Positions 51,561-62,305 of a DNA stretch of 64,000 nucleotides are shown here, one piece after another. The position numbers and the translations under genes were made by a program. Below the pieces are notes generated by a model. That model had not been told where the DNA came from. It saw only the letters and a program-made list of their open reading frames with translations, and searched no databases. The first letter of the stretch is position 1, and each line of letters opens with the position of its first letter. The stretch is taken from the NCBI GenBank assembly GCA_026874595.1, contig CM049310.1, positions 38,455,558 to 38,519,557 on the forward strand, in the 5' to 3' direction. The stretch is from Sipunculus nudus (taxonomy: Eukaryota; Annelida; Sipuncula; Golfingiida; Sipunculidae).

Positions 51561-53805
51561 TTAAAAAGAGCCTTTTGGACATGAAGTTAGCAAGCTAATA
51601 CAGTTTTAACCTCATAAGGGTAGCCATAAACATAACTGATTAAACAAGAAGACATTCTTTTTGTTATTAATTGAATATTTGGATTTACTCTGGACTAAAT
51701 CCCAATCGGGATCTTGTCTGGACCAATCTGGAGTTCGGTGATGATATGAGAAGCACAATATTCAACAGACAGTAATTTTATCACACTTGGGCCCTTATCA
51801 CCTTTTGTCAGTCACTTCATTTGGATTGCAAGGTGCTGCCATCTGCCCCTTAAAATGTGTACTATAGGGGGGTCTTCCATCAGGATGACATGTAACAGTT
51901 ACAAATCTCTGACTTTGATACAGAAAACTTTCAATTTTGCAAAGAAAAGAGATTAGATTATTAGAAATAGTGGTATTGAATAACAAAATACACAGCTTTT
52001 TGTAAGAATACTGACATATGATGTCTCTTGGAAAATGTAGAAATAAAAGAAAATGTAATTTTATGAAGTTTAACATTTTAAAAAGGCCATGAGTACAGTA
52101 TATACTCTGAATGAATTGTATGATCATATCAGTTATCATACAGGTTAGTATTGAGTACTAGGTGTAAGTTCCTACTGCTGTTAAGAATTTTCATACTTTT
52201 CATCATAGAAATTTGCGTATACAAAAAGCATTTTGAGCATTCAAGAAGCATTTTGCATTACCTCCATGGCGTCTTAAACAATTGATCTTGCATTTCTGTC
52301 CATGTTTGATGTCTGATTGTCCATGAGCTGTCACTTGGGCAAAGGTGATTTATCACATACAGATAGTTTGTCAACAGTTCATGTCAAGTATATAGAATAT
52401 ATGTAATCTGACAACATTCAAACTCTGTAATAATCACTTTTAATAATCTCGGTCAGTAATAATCTGCTTGGTGAAGCTGCATGACCATCACTTGATCAAG
52501 GCCAGGGACCTGGTCCAGTGTTGTGTGTGGTGTGAGTTCCGCTTTGGTTTTAAATGGGGGTTTTGAGTATTTTGACTTTAGTACTAGTGAGCACCTTAAA
52601 GGGGGCACGCAACCTCAGGGTGTGGCCATAAAAAGGGAAATACATCAGTAAAGGGTACCTGCTTTTTCAAGTGCGGCCTTAGTGCTTTTCTTTGGATATG
52701 TTCAGGGAGTAGATTTCCAGACCTGCCAATAATAGTGTACGGGGCATGGGACTTGTAATTACAAACATGGGCTTTACCAGTAGTCAGACTTTTGTCTTCT
52801 GTAATGCACTTGTGTGTAAATGATCTGTTACAGTTACTATATGTTTCAGAAGTGGCTGTGCCTATTGGACAGCCTATAAGATAGGTCCTTAGACCTGTAA
52901 TGTATGTAATTAAGCAAACAAATAGGCATGCTCTGTTTAGACTTTATAACATTTAAATGTTTCAAAAGTAATGTGGAATCATCTTCTCTGCATATCAGCA
53001 TAATAAAAATATTTAAATGTGACAACTTTGATTAAAAAAACCCCTTGCATTTGCACTGAGGTTTTATGGAAACAATAGTGTGACACAACCAACAATGATA
53101 GACTTGTAAATGTTAAAACTATTTGTAGATTTCTGTTGCATGTGCTCCCACTGGTTAACTGTTTTGAAGACACCCTGTCTGTCTTTTGAGTGTATTCCAT
53201 TTGACTGAGTTCATCACATGACTTGAAATAAGAGGATGTATTCTCAAAGGTGGCCAGGTGAAGACAGCTTCAGTGTTTCTAAGGGCTGGATTAGGTTTTT
53301 ATGAGGCTCTGTCATGATAGAGATAATAGCCAAGTTGCTTTCTCTTTTATGTCAAGTATCACGCAAGAAGAACTTTTTTTAACATAACAGAGCCTTTGAA
53401 ATGTCAAAGCACCCCAGAGTGTGAGGTCATAATACTAGATAAAATTAGAAGCAATGCATCATAGGTAAATATGCTCAGACACAAAACTTCATGGATTGGA
53501 ACTTTTGGAACAATAAAACTCTTTATTACATTAGACAGAAATTGTAGGATCCCCTGTGCATTTTAGAAATTATAAAAAAATGAAGAGGGAATGCATCCTG
53601 GGTAGTCAAGTGGTAAAACTGTCTGAATTTAATGGGTTGTTCCTTAGGTGTTCTCCTAACCCTCCACAAATTTCAACAAAATCTGTAACAAAGGTAGAGT
53701 ATAATACCTCTCACAACATGGCGAGGTAAAAATATTTGATTAGGTAATTTGCAGTGCATCATGGGTAAATATATATTCAAACGCATAAGAATCATGGGAG
53801 TCACT
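51561..53805. other. Intron 3 sequence, no gene recognised
   Basis: AT-rich intron. A degraded repeat at about 52585-52680 (cttaaagggggcacgcaacc, aagtgcggcctt) echoes the CpG-bearing stretch at about 3490-3570. No exon, RNA gene or tandem array seen. Confidence 0.4.
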
Positions 53806-54835
53806 TTTAGCCCTCAGCCCTTAGGCTGATGGGCTATTGTTGTCACCCAAGCTGTCCGTCCGTCCGTCCGGCGTCTGTTAACTTTTACCTTGTGAGCGGG
53901 ATATCTCTAAAAGGATTCAAATTAGGAATTTTATTTCCTCGGTAAAGATGTATATCGACAAAATCTCGGTCAAGTTCGAAGATGGGTGACCTTGACCTAT
54001 TTTTCTACATTTTAGAGCTGATTATAGAAAAACACTTAGATGCTTATTACTCAGGAACCATTTGATGGATTTTCACAAAACTTACTATGATCATTGGGAC
54101 TGATAATCTGTACCTGCTACACAAGTTTGGTGGCGCCACTTACAATATCTGATTTTTAATGAATTTTTATCTGATTTTTCAACTTTGGGCTTGTGAGCGG
54201 GATATCTCTAAAAGGATTCACCGTAGGAATTTTATTTTTTCAGTGAAAATGTATATTGACAAAATCTTGGTCAAGTTTGAAGATGGGTGACCTTGACCTA
54301 TTTTTCTACGTTTTAGAGCTGATAATAGAAAAAACATTTAGAAGCTTATTTCTCAGGAACCATTGGCTGGATTTTCACAATACTTACTATGATCATAGGG
54401 AGTGATGGTCTGTAACTGCTGCACAAGTTTGGGGGCGCCACCTGCAATTTCTGATTTTTAATGAATTTTCTTGGATTTTTCAACTTTGGCCTTGTGAGCG
54501 GGATATCTCTAAAAGGATTCAAATTAGGAATTTTATTTCTTTGGTGAAGATGTATATCGACAAAATCTCGGTCAAGTTCGAAGATGGGTGACCTTGACCT
54601 ACTTTTCAAGGTCACAGAGCTGATAATAGAATAAAACTTAGAAGCTTATTTTTCAGGAAGCATTTGATGGATTGTTATGAATCATGGTACATACCTCTCC
54701 ATTTTAAATTTATAACTGAGACATGTGCAGATATACATCCATGTGAGAACAGATATTTAGTACTTATTACTGTTACCACCTCTAAACACTGTTCTTTTGG
54801 CTGAGGGCTTTTGTCAGCTTCTGCTAATATTCTAG
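53806..54835 (+). mobile_element. Complete Helentron-like (HINE) element, family C
   Basis: About 1,030 bp and highly similar throughout to the copy at 37284-38319: the same 5' hairpin head (TTTTAGCCCTCAGCC), CCGTCCGT stretch, three core units of about 300 bp, subterminal GGCTGAGGGCTTTTG, a 3' hairpin with one mismatch and TATTCTAG (CTAG 54832-54835), followed by TT. High identity between copies implies recent activity of the family. Confidence 0.82.
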
Positions 54836-56270
54836 TTTACTTAGCACACATCAACCCTTTTATAGGGCACAGTATCCCCAAGTTGTGCCGTTAAAGTACA
54901 GGGCTATTAAAGAGCAATACATTATTAGCAAATACTTTTTCCTGAGAATATTCATGGAAATATACATATGCTTGAAAACTAAACACATCATCTTGTTATG
55001 TAGTGAAATGTTTATTTGCCGGTAATGGGAATGCATCATGGGTAAATATGTTCAGGCACTAAAGCATCATGGGAAGAGCTCTTGGGAAGTCATTTGTTGT
55101 CACTTTCCATTTGGCTGTCATGATGAAACCAATGGCTGAAGTCCACTGGGGAATTAGAATAACTCTGTCAGGCCACATTGGTGATAGTTCTGAGTGGAAT
55201 GCTTTTTAGCAGAGCCAGAAGGATGCTTTTAGGAGACTAGTTTAATCTCCCATTGGGAACTTTGTAAAGACTATTTATTTTCCAATACAAACCTGTAGCT
55301 TTATTTGCTGCATGACTGTCCTCTCTGCAGGACTACTGTGGACAATACTTTGCGCCTTACAATGCACAAATAAAGGTTCTCTCAGCCATTAACATATATT
55401 ACAAATAACATATATTACATTCACAGTTGACTTATGATTCTATTCAGCAGTTATTAATAAATAATGAGGTTTGTTTACTCATAAAGTATGTCTTTCTGTC
55501 CATAACAATGACTTGACAGCAGAAACTGTGGTAGACAAAACTGCTTGAAACTTCAGTTCTCGTGGTCAGGGTTAATAAACCACCACAAATTTTGCATAAC
55601 AAATTTTTTTCATTATTATTTAGCAAAATATTAAATCAACACCATATTAAGCCTCTGATGTCAAATACTACCATACAGCAAATATTTTGAACCGGGTGTT
55701 GGGAATGGGTGATCTAGTATGACTTGTATCATGACTCGCAGGCCCATATCAGTAAATTTAAAAAATGTTAAGATATAGTTTATTGCTATATATATGTAAT
55801 AAAATCATCACATACAATAGTATTTGGCTTGACTGGCTTGCTTAAACAAACACATTAAACAAGATTAATAAAATTAATGTCATGTTGTCATGGCTTCTAT
55901 CAGAGTATCTTTGTTGGTCCTGAAGGCTGATCCATGTCAGCTGATAGCTGGTAAGGGGAACAGGGATTTCCAAAGTTAGGGTGCCAAGAGTTATAAACTA
56001 TGAAGTTGATGGCTTAGGCGGTAAGTCCTCATACAGCACTATTTCAAGACACATTTTTGGTAAAAAAAAGTTCCCAGGAGCATATATATAGGTAAACATT
56101 CCTCAGGCACTATCTTAACAATAACAGTACAGGGTTTGCTTCCTCACATTGGACACTTTTTCATTATTTCTATTTTGCAAAGGCATGGTGTCAAGTTTCA
56201 GAAATGTGTTTGAGCCCTGCACTTGAGTAGCTTTGTGATCATAATGAATTTTTTTTGCGTGTGTTTATAG
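54836..56270. other. Intron 3, right end, no gene recognised
   Basis: AT-rich intronic sequence between the third Helentron-like copy and exon 4. No repeat copy seen elsewhere in the window was noticed. Confidence 0.4.
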
Positions 56271-56450
56271 CTTTGTCTCCCATGAGCACCACACGTCCAG
56301 CAGACAGATCCTGTACATATGGGTTGCTTGACGATTGTTTTGAGAATGAAGAGTGTGTACCAAATAGTGTCAATAGTCGGTCCCGGCAAGGGTCCTGTCA
56401 TTGTGTCAAAGGATACGTGCAGAATACCACCACAGGCATGTGTGTTAAAA
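56271..56450 (+). CDS. Coding exon 4: EGF-like module 2
   Basis: 180 bp, acceptor gtgtttatag|ct, donor gttaaaa|gtaggt, phase 1-1, residues 215-274. Six cysteines at 229, 237, 243, 257, 259 and 272 (C-x7-C-x5-C-x13-C-x-C-x12-C) make a second EGF-like module. It includes the phrases ENEECVPN, SRSRQGSCHC and VKGYV. One N-glycosylation sequon (NTT at 266) lies in the final loop. The exon is separated from module 1 by a 19.3-kb intron containing the 53-bp satellite and two Helentron-like elements. Both splice sites are good, so the satellite does not appear to disrupt the gene. Confidence 0.82.
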
Positions 56451-56915
56451 GTAGGTGTTGTCTTATTATTTCTTGAAGATCTAGTTCTTATTTAACACAT
56501 GACATCAGTTTTGTACTCTCTGTTTATGTGGTTTCATGGCCATGCAGTTTAATTTGCTGTAATATAAATAAAATTGTGTAAAGGTTGTTCTCTAAAAGGG
56601 ATGATTGTTAAAGATGAGTTCAGAAGATAAAAGTAGCTTTGCATTCCTTCTGCTGTCTAGTTTTAAGTCCTCACATCATGAAAACAGTTTTCATGATCTT
56701 TTTCTTATTTTAATGAAAGCACACACACAAAGTCATATACATATTTGTTTCTGTCATTGCTTGCCTGAGATCAGGCAACCATGGCACATAACATCTATTT
56801 TTGTCCATTTCAAAGTTTTTACTTAATTAAACTACTCACAAATGTCCATAACTATTCATATGAAATAAGAGCACCACACACTTGAATAAATAATAAAACT
56901 ATCATATCATTACAG

Positions 56916-56977
56916 AAGAATCTGCTGTTCCAGTCCAGGGATCCAGTACCACCAGCAGTCCTAGCAGCAGTACACAG
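56916..56977 (+). CDS. Coding exon 5: Ser/Thr-rich stalk
   Basis: 62 bp, acceptor cattacag|aa, donor cacag|gtatgt, entering in phase 1 and leaving in phase 0, residues 275-295. It reads KESAVPVQG followed by a run made almost only of Ser, Thr and Pro, typical of an O-glycosylated stalk. It is short and low in complexity, so the call rests on good splice sites, the correct entry phase after exon 4 and continuity of composition with exon 6. Confidence 0.68.
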
Positions 56978-57464
56978 GTATGTTTATGTCAGATAACAAA
57001 TGATTTGTTTCTACTAATACCCCTGTCTACCTGTTTATCATAATAAAATTTTGTACAGACAGTTGAGCTCAATTTTTGTTGTGAAGGCAGAATCAGAAAA
57101 AAAGTGGTATAAACTGGAGAGGAAATATTGCTTTTCCATACAGCAGTGTTCTCAATAGAATCAAGGACATCATAATAGAATATTGTTGTATTTGGAAAGT
57201 TATTTGTTATTTGCAGGTTACTGATTATGTCACTCACAGAAAGGGGTAGAATTTTTAATGGATACCCCTGAACTAATGAGGGGAGAACTCATTTTGCACA
57301 ATTGACCTATCCACCACAGCCCATATCATTTATAATGTCATCCCAAAACACTCTTCTATGAAGGAGTCCTAGAAGGTCTTCCATGCCCATGGTATTATTA
57401 ACAAGTCAATAATGACGTCACAAAGGTTGATGATATATTTCGTATTGACTGACATCATCACCTG

Positions 57465-57710
57465 GAATCGCTGTTCTCTTTTGGTAAAACGCTTGGCTCT
57501 TTCCACTGGCAACCCGGGTTGGATCCCCTGGGTTGCTATGAGAATAGGTTGTAGTTGCCCGTCCAAGGCAGGTGGTTTTCTCCGGGTACTCCAGTTTCCT
57601 CCACCCCTGCAGACTACCGAACACCATCACCGGAGCCATGGAGAGTGCCTCGATTAGTTATAACAGCTATTTGTACAATCCATGTAAAATAAATAAGTTA
57701 ATAAGTATTG
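57465..57710 (+). mobile_element. tRNA-derived SINE, family 2
   Basis: Matches the SINE at 27920-28165 from ggtaaaacgcttggct onward: B-box-like GGTTGGATCCC at 57518-57528, gttgtagttgcccgtcc, ggtggttttctccgggta, cagtttcctccacc and 'ttgtacaatccatgtaaaat', with an AAATAA tail. The 5' part of the A box is lost or diverged. It lies in intron 5, 580 bp before exon 6. Confidence 0.75.
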
Positions 57711-58204
57711 CCAGTATTGATGACTATTTCGCAGTCATTGTGAACTGTCTTGCCATATTTTGGATTATTTGTCTCACAGAAATTACGTGCCAGTTAGGCC
57801 ATTTTCATTCATTTGGTAGTCGGAGGAAGGAGTCCTGTAACCTTTAACCTAGGACCTTTTATACTGTCACCTTTGTATAAAAATATCTCCTGGAAAACAT
57901 GCCCACATGGATACTGGTACAGACAACATGTGTTTTGTTTGAAAGAGCTCTGTCAAATTATGCAAATTATCAGATGATTGAAGCTTTACAATGTTTAAAG
58001 TTATTTGAATGATTGCTCGTTAGTCTAATGCTTATGATTATTCATTGAATGAATATGCAATTAAGGTCACATAGAGTTCAAGAATAGGTCATCGCTAAGC
58101 AATAAGGAGATTAGGAATTATCATAGTGTGTGATCTAGATGAAAACTGCCTTGTGTACAGCTTACAGTTTTTTCAGTATTTGGTGCAAGGAATGTCTCTG
58201 TCTA

Positions 58205-58240
58205 ATATATATATATATATATATGTGTGTGTGCGTGTGT
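58205..58240. repeat. (AT)n/(TG)n microsatellite
   Basis: A TATATATA run of about 20 bp passes directly into a TGTGTGTGCGTGTGT run, 50 bp before exon 6's acceptor. Confidence 0.85.
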
Positions 58241-58287
58241 TTCTTTTTTATAAATATGTACTAGTATTAATGTGTTGTTTATTCTAG

Positions 58288-58423
58288 CAAAGCCAAGGAA
58301 GTGTAACTTCATCTCCACTACAAGACAGTACACTGTCACCATCAGGGACCAGTCCAACATCAAAGGGCTCCATCAACCTCCAATCTCCCAGCAGCACCAT
58401 AGCCCCCAGTGTCAAATCTACAG
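58288..58423 (+). CDS. Coding exon 6: Ser/Thr/Pro-rich stalk (last exon seen)
   Basis: 136 bp, acceptor tttattctag|ca, donor tctacag|gtaagt, entering in phase 0 and leaving in phase 1, residues 296-340 plus one base. The peptide is almost entirely Ser, Thr, Pro, Gly and Gln, continuing the mucin-like stalk. The 3' end of the exon, together with 44 bp of intron, is duplicated in tandem downstream, so its donor is the first of seven identical ones. Reading on past this donor stays open for 25 codons, then hits TAA at the second copy's donor. Because 76 is not a multiple of 3, the second donor would change the frame. The first donor is therefore the productive one. The gene continues beyond the window. 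Confidence 0.75.
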
Positions 58424-58950
58424 GTAAGTCTGTCAGACACAGGTCCAACCACCCTCCATCCTCCCAGCAGCACCATAGCCCCCAGTGTCAAATCTACAGG
58501 TAAGTCTGTCAGACACAGGTCCAACCACCCTCCATCCTCCCAGCAGCACCATAGCCCCCAGTGTCAAATCTACAGGTAAGTCTGTCAGACACAGGTCCAA
58601 CCACCCTCCATCCTCCCAGCAGCACCATAACCCCCAGTGTCAAATCTACAGGTAAGTCTGTCAGACACAGGTCCAACCACCCTCCATCCTCCCAGCAGCA
58701 CCATAGCCCCCAGTGTCAAATCTACAGGTAAGTCTGTCAGACATAGGTCCAACCACCCTCCATCCTCCCAGCAGCACCATAGCCCCCAGTGTCAAATCTA
58801 CAGGTAAGTCTGTCAGACACAGGTCCAACCACCCTCCATCCTCCCAGCAGCACCATAGCCCCCAGTGTCAAATCTACAGGTAAGTCTGTCAGACAAAGGT
58901 CCCACCACCCTCCTTCCTCCCAGCAGCACCACGGCCCCTAGCGCCATTTT
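58385..58950 (+). repeat. 76-bp tandem array duplicating the exon 6 donor
   Basis: The unit joins the last 32 bp of exon 6 (cagcaccatagcccccagtg, tcaaatctacag) to the first 44 bp of its intron (gtaagtctgtcagacac, aggtccaaccaccctcc). The donor tctacag|gtaagt recurs at 58424, 58500, 58576, 58652, 58728, 58804 and 58880, always exactly 76 bp apart; an eighth, degraded copy lacks the donor. Units differ by only one or two bases, so expansion is recent. Each unit also has a pyrimidine-rich tcctcccag that could act as an acceptor. Confidence 0.95.
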
Positions 58951-59516
58951 TGCCCTCTGACATTAGAGAGTCTATGACCAGCGTACTGGCTCTCAGAGTG
59001 CAGTTACATTCTTCAGCGAGGAATGCACTTTAAGGCTCTATGAGAATGCAGATATTTTTCATCATTTCTGACAATGCCTCACAGCCTACTAGTCAATGTC
59101 ACTTGACATAAAACCAGACCAATCCTTAACTTTTTAGTATTCTGTCATGAGCGAGAAAAAATTCTGTTTAAACTCAGCACATTGGTTTATACCACTGCAT
59201 GTTTGTTGAATGACTGACCGCTTGAACAGAAGCATGGCTTGCACGGGTAACCATATGCAGCCAACTTGTGCCTGATACAGGAAAAAACTCATTACCATGG
59301 AGACAATGTTTCAGTTTGGGTTGTGAGTTCACATGTATTCTTTTGTGTTAATTCATCATTTGTAGCCTGATTTTAAGATAATAGGCTGTTTACCACGATG
59401 TGAATACAATTATGGAAAACCACTGTGATGCATTCCTGGATTTGACTTGAATCTCGACTCAATTAGGCTTACCAGCCAAATATATATGCCTATTGAGTCG
59501 TGATGTCATGGCTACA

Positions 59517-59602
59517 TGGCCCCAAATGTCAAATCTACAGGTAAATCTGTCAGAGACAAGTCCTTCCCCATAGGACCTCAGTGTCATATCTACAGTTAAA
59601 TA
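59517..59602 (+). repeat. Diverged outlying copies of the 76-bp unit
   Basis: ccccaaatgtcaaatctaca then ggtaaatctgtcagag, and shortly after cctcagtgtcatatctacag then ttaaatag, are two degraded versions of the exon 6 donor unit, about 570 bp right of the intact array. They suggest an older, longer array. Confidence 0.6.
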
Positions 59603-62291
59603 GAGAAAATGATATATGGGATTGTGTAGGTGTGTTGATTGTAGATATTAATGTTCAAAATGAGCATTATGAATAGAATTTATTCTCATATGGAGACATT
59701 TTCATGTTAGCAGGGTGCCAGTTTTAGTGGAATTCTCAACATCAGGTAGTGTATAGATGTGGGTAGTTGTAGCAGAAAGAGATTGTTATCTTAGAGTTAA
59801 TATTTAAGGTGTTACATGGTAAACATGTAACAGCGCCTATGTTGACAAACAGACAAACCATATAACTAAAGGGAGTTGTGCAAAAGCTGAAAGATCATGA
59901 GAAACAAAGGCAATTTACAAAAGTCTGGTTTGTCTGACTTGCTGCGAGATGTTCTCGTTGCATGTGTTTAGATTATTTTGGTTGGCCCCCATTTGGTAAT
60001 AGCACATCGATATAAACAAAACAAACGGGCTGTGTAACTTGGGATTGGCATTTTCTGGCCTGTTTTATGAAAGTTTCAAGTGATTATCTTTAATTAATAA
60101 ATTTCAGATATTGAACTAGGTCCCTTTATGAAAGTAGTAAACTGTTTTACGTAAGCCCAGAGAGGCTCATTTCTTTAAGCATTCTATATAGAAATCACCT
60201 GTTATTATTAAAACTTTTTTTATGTTATCAGTTTTGCTGATTTGATTGATTAAATTTGCATATATGTTTTATTTGTGTATACCATGAGTGGTACTCGCAG
60301 TGTTTCTGACATCCCTTGCCCATATGCAGCTGCTTGAATTGATATAACAGGGCTGTTCTGTATGTTACCTCACTGGAACCTAGTTTACTTCAGAATCCTT
60401 AATAACATACATTAAAATGACTGAGACTTTGTGAAATCAAGCTCACAGTTTCCATAGGCCTGAAAAAGTATATGAAAAATGTGATTTACATGGCAGAAGA
60501 AATAGAGAATACACAACTTTTTAGTGAAAACTTTTATGAGCAAGAAAAACAAAATTAAATTTACTAGAATACACATCAACTGTTCAGGCCACAATTTAAG
60601 CTGATGTTAAAGAAAATGAAAAATATTATAAAGGTTTGCTTTCACAAGGATGTTATTATATTAAATTTAATATAAAAGTGATTATATAGTGATGTATGTA
60701 AAGTGTTACCATTTAGGTACAGGCAAAACTGTACATGAAACTGAGTATGCCATGTGAATGCTTGTGTCGCAGTGAGGTATAGATAATCCTTCATTTAGGA
60801 TGACATCTCTAAGAAGGACATCGCTGTGTTTACAAAATGGTTACAGCAAGCCCTGTATGCTAAAGTCTTAAATACGGTGGTATTGAATCAATGGAGACCT
60901 CAGAGAAAAAGAAATAGTGGGGATATGGCACCACATCATTCCATCTCATGGATCCTCAAATAGTGACAGATGTGTGGTGGAGTACTGTCACACTATCTGG
61001 TTTATGTTCCAGATTTCTGATAAAAATCATGCCATCCTCAGCCACAAATCATTAAAGGATCGAGAAAGAAACCATGTTTCAAGTTACTGCAGAACAGACC
61101 TGGCATTATTACAAACAGTGTCATTCATATAGGAACAGCCAGTGAAGTCTTCATCTGTCATGTCCACTGCTGTGATTGTGCTGTACACATTAAAAGATAA
61201 TTTATTAAAACACTGTATTATTCAGTTCACACATTCAATAGACTATGCTGCATCAGAACCTTTATTTATTTTTATGTGGCATTCATGAAAAAATATAGAA
61301 TACAGGATTTATCATCTTGGATAAAAAGTCACTTGATAATCAAGCTCTGGTGAAAACATTGCCTCCTTGGTGAAGGTAACTAAAATAAAAAGAATACCTA
61401 GGGTATCAGTGATTTAGGGCCTTTGCTTCAAGACATCTCAGGCTGTCAGTTGTAATTAAATCTTGGCATTCTGCTTAGTGTGAAGGACAGCATGTGTTCT
61501 GAGAAATGTGCCTTTTAATGAATACTTCAATGGGAGCTCTCTGCTGAAACTAAAACAGAGCTAGGGATCTGGCCGGAAACCACTGTAGAGAAAACGAGGC
61601 AAGTTGGACACGTTATGCCACTCATCAAGGAGTGGCTAGATTTATTGTCTGAATGGCTGGCCTGGACTTAGTGACTGGGCTGTAGAAAAATCAAGCTCAC
61701 TGCCAGCTTCTCATGCTGCCACCTGCACAGTGGAAGAGGAAAGACCATTACAGCTGTAATTGCTCTCACGCAGAATTGTCTTCCAAACAGTCATAAATTT
61801 TTATTTTGATATATGTAAGCAGCAATATGCGGCATGTTATGATTGCTCTCTTTGCCAGGAAGGATGGAGGATATGTTTCTGCCCATGTTTGCTTGTATTT
61901 TGGTCATTTTACAGACAAAACAGACATAAAAATGTTGAGATGTCCAGATCAATCTTTCTCATTCATATTGACTGCTCTACTGATTCAGCTATTTATACAT
62001 GATCCTATTGGTCTGTGTATTTTGCACCCTGTGAAGCTTGCTGACATTTATATGACTCAATATTGCTGAATGGTACACATTCCTGAAAACAAACAAACTG
62101 TTTGGCTGTACCTTTTAGGTGTGTCATGCATGCTTGAACATCAAGATTGAGGAACAGCTGTGTTGTATCATATCATGGAAAATAAAGTACCATATTGAAT
62201 GCAGATCTTGAAACAGTGATATAAGAATACACTCTGTGTTCATTTTTGTGTGTGTTATTTATGGTGTCCTGTAGATAAGTACAGTCAGTGG

Positions 62292-62305
62292 CCACCAGAT
62301 GGCAG
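62292..62305 (+). promoter_or_regulatory. Candidate CTCF site
   Basis: CCACCAGATGGCAG matches the 14-bp core CCASYAGRKGGCRS in full. CTCF and its motif are conserved across bilaterians. A single short motif in 64 kb is only modest evidence for binding. Confidence 0.3.

Larger units (their letters stand above)
3251..58423 (+). other. Gene span: MANSC/EGF ectodomain protein, probable KIAA0319-like (3' end outside window)
   Basis: Six exons joined by GT-AG introns give one open frame of 1,021 nt, 340 residues plus one base. Introns are 20,282, 12,751, 19,332, 465 and 1,310 bp, then an open-ended sixth. Domains: signal peptide (1-29), MANSC (about 30-118), linker, EGF-like 1 (170-213), EGF-like 2 (229-272), and a Ser/Thr/Pro-rich stalk (from about 275). 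MANSC domains occur at the N-terminus of extracellular proteins such as KIAA0319/KIAA0319L, LRP11 and the HAI-1 protease inhibitor. MANSC followed by EGF modules and a mucin-like linker best suits an invertebrate KIAA0319-like protein, in which PKD repeats would follow. The PKD part is not in the window, so the family call is inference; the extracellular nature is well supported. Confidence 0.65.

Noticed and set aside
58424-58920. Exon 6 extended through the 76-bp repeats as a coding repeat
   Set aside because: 76 is not a multiple of 3 and the frame meets TAA at the second donor, so the repeats cannot be translated as a continuing domain.
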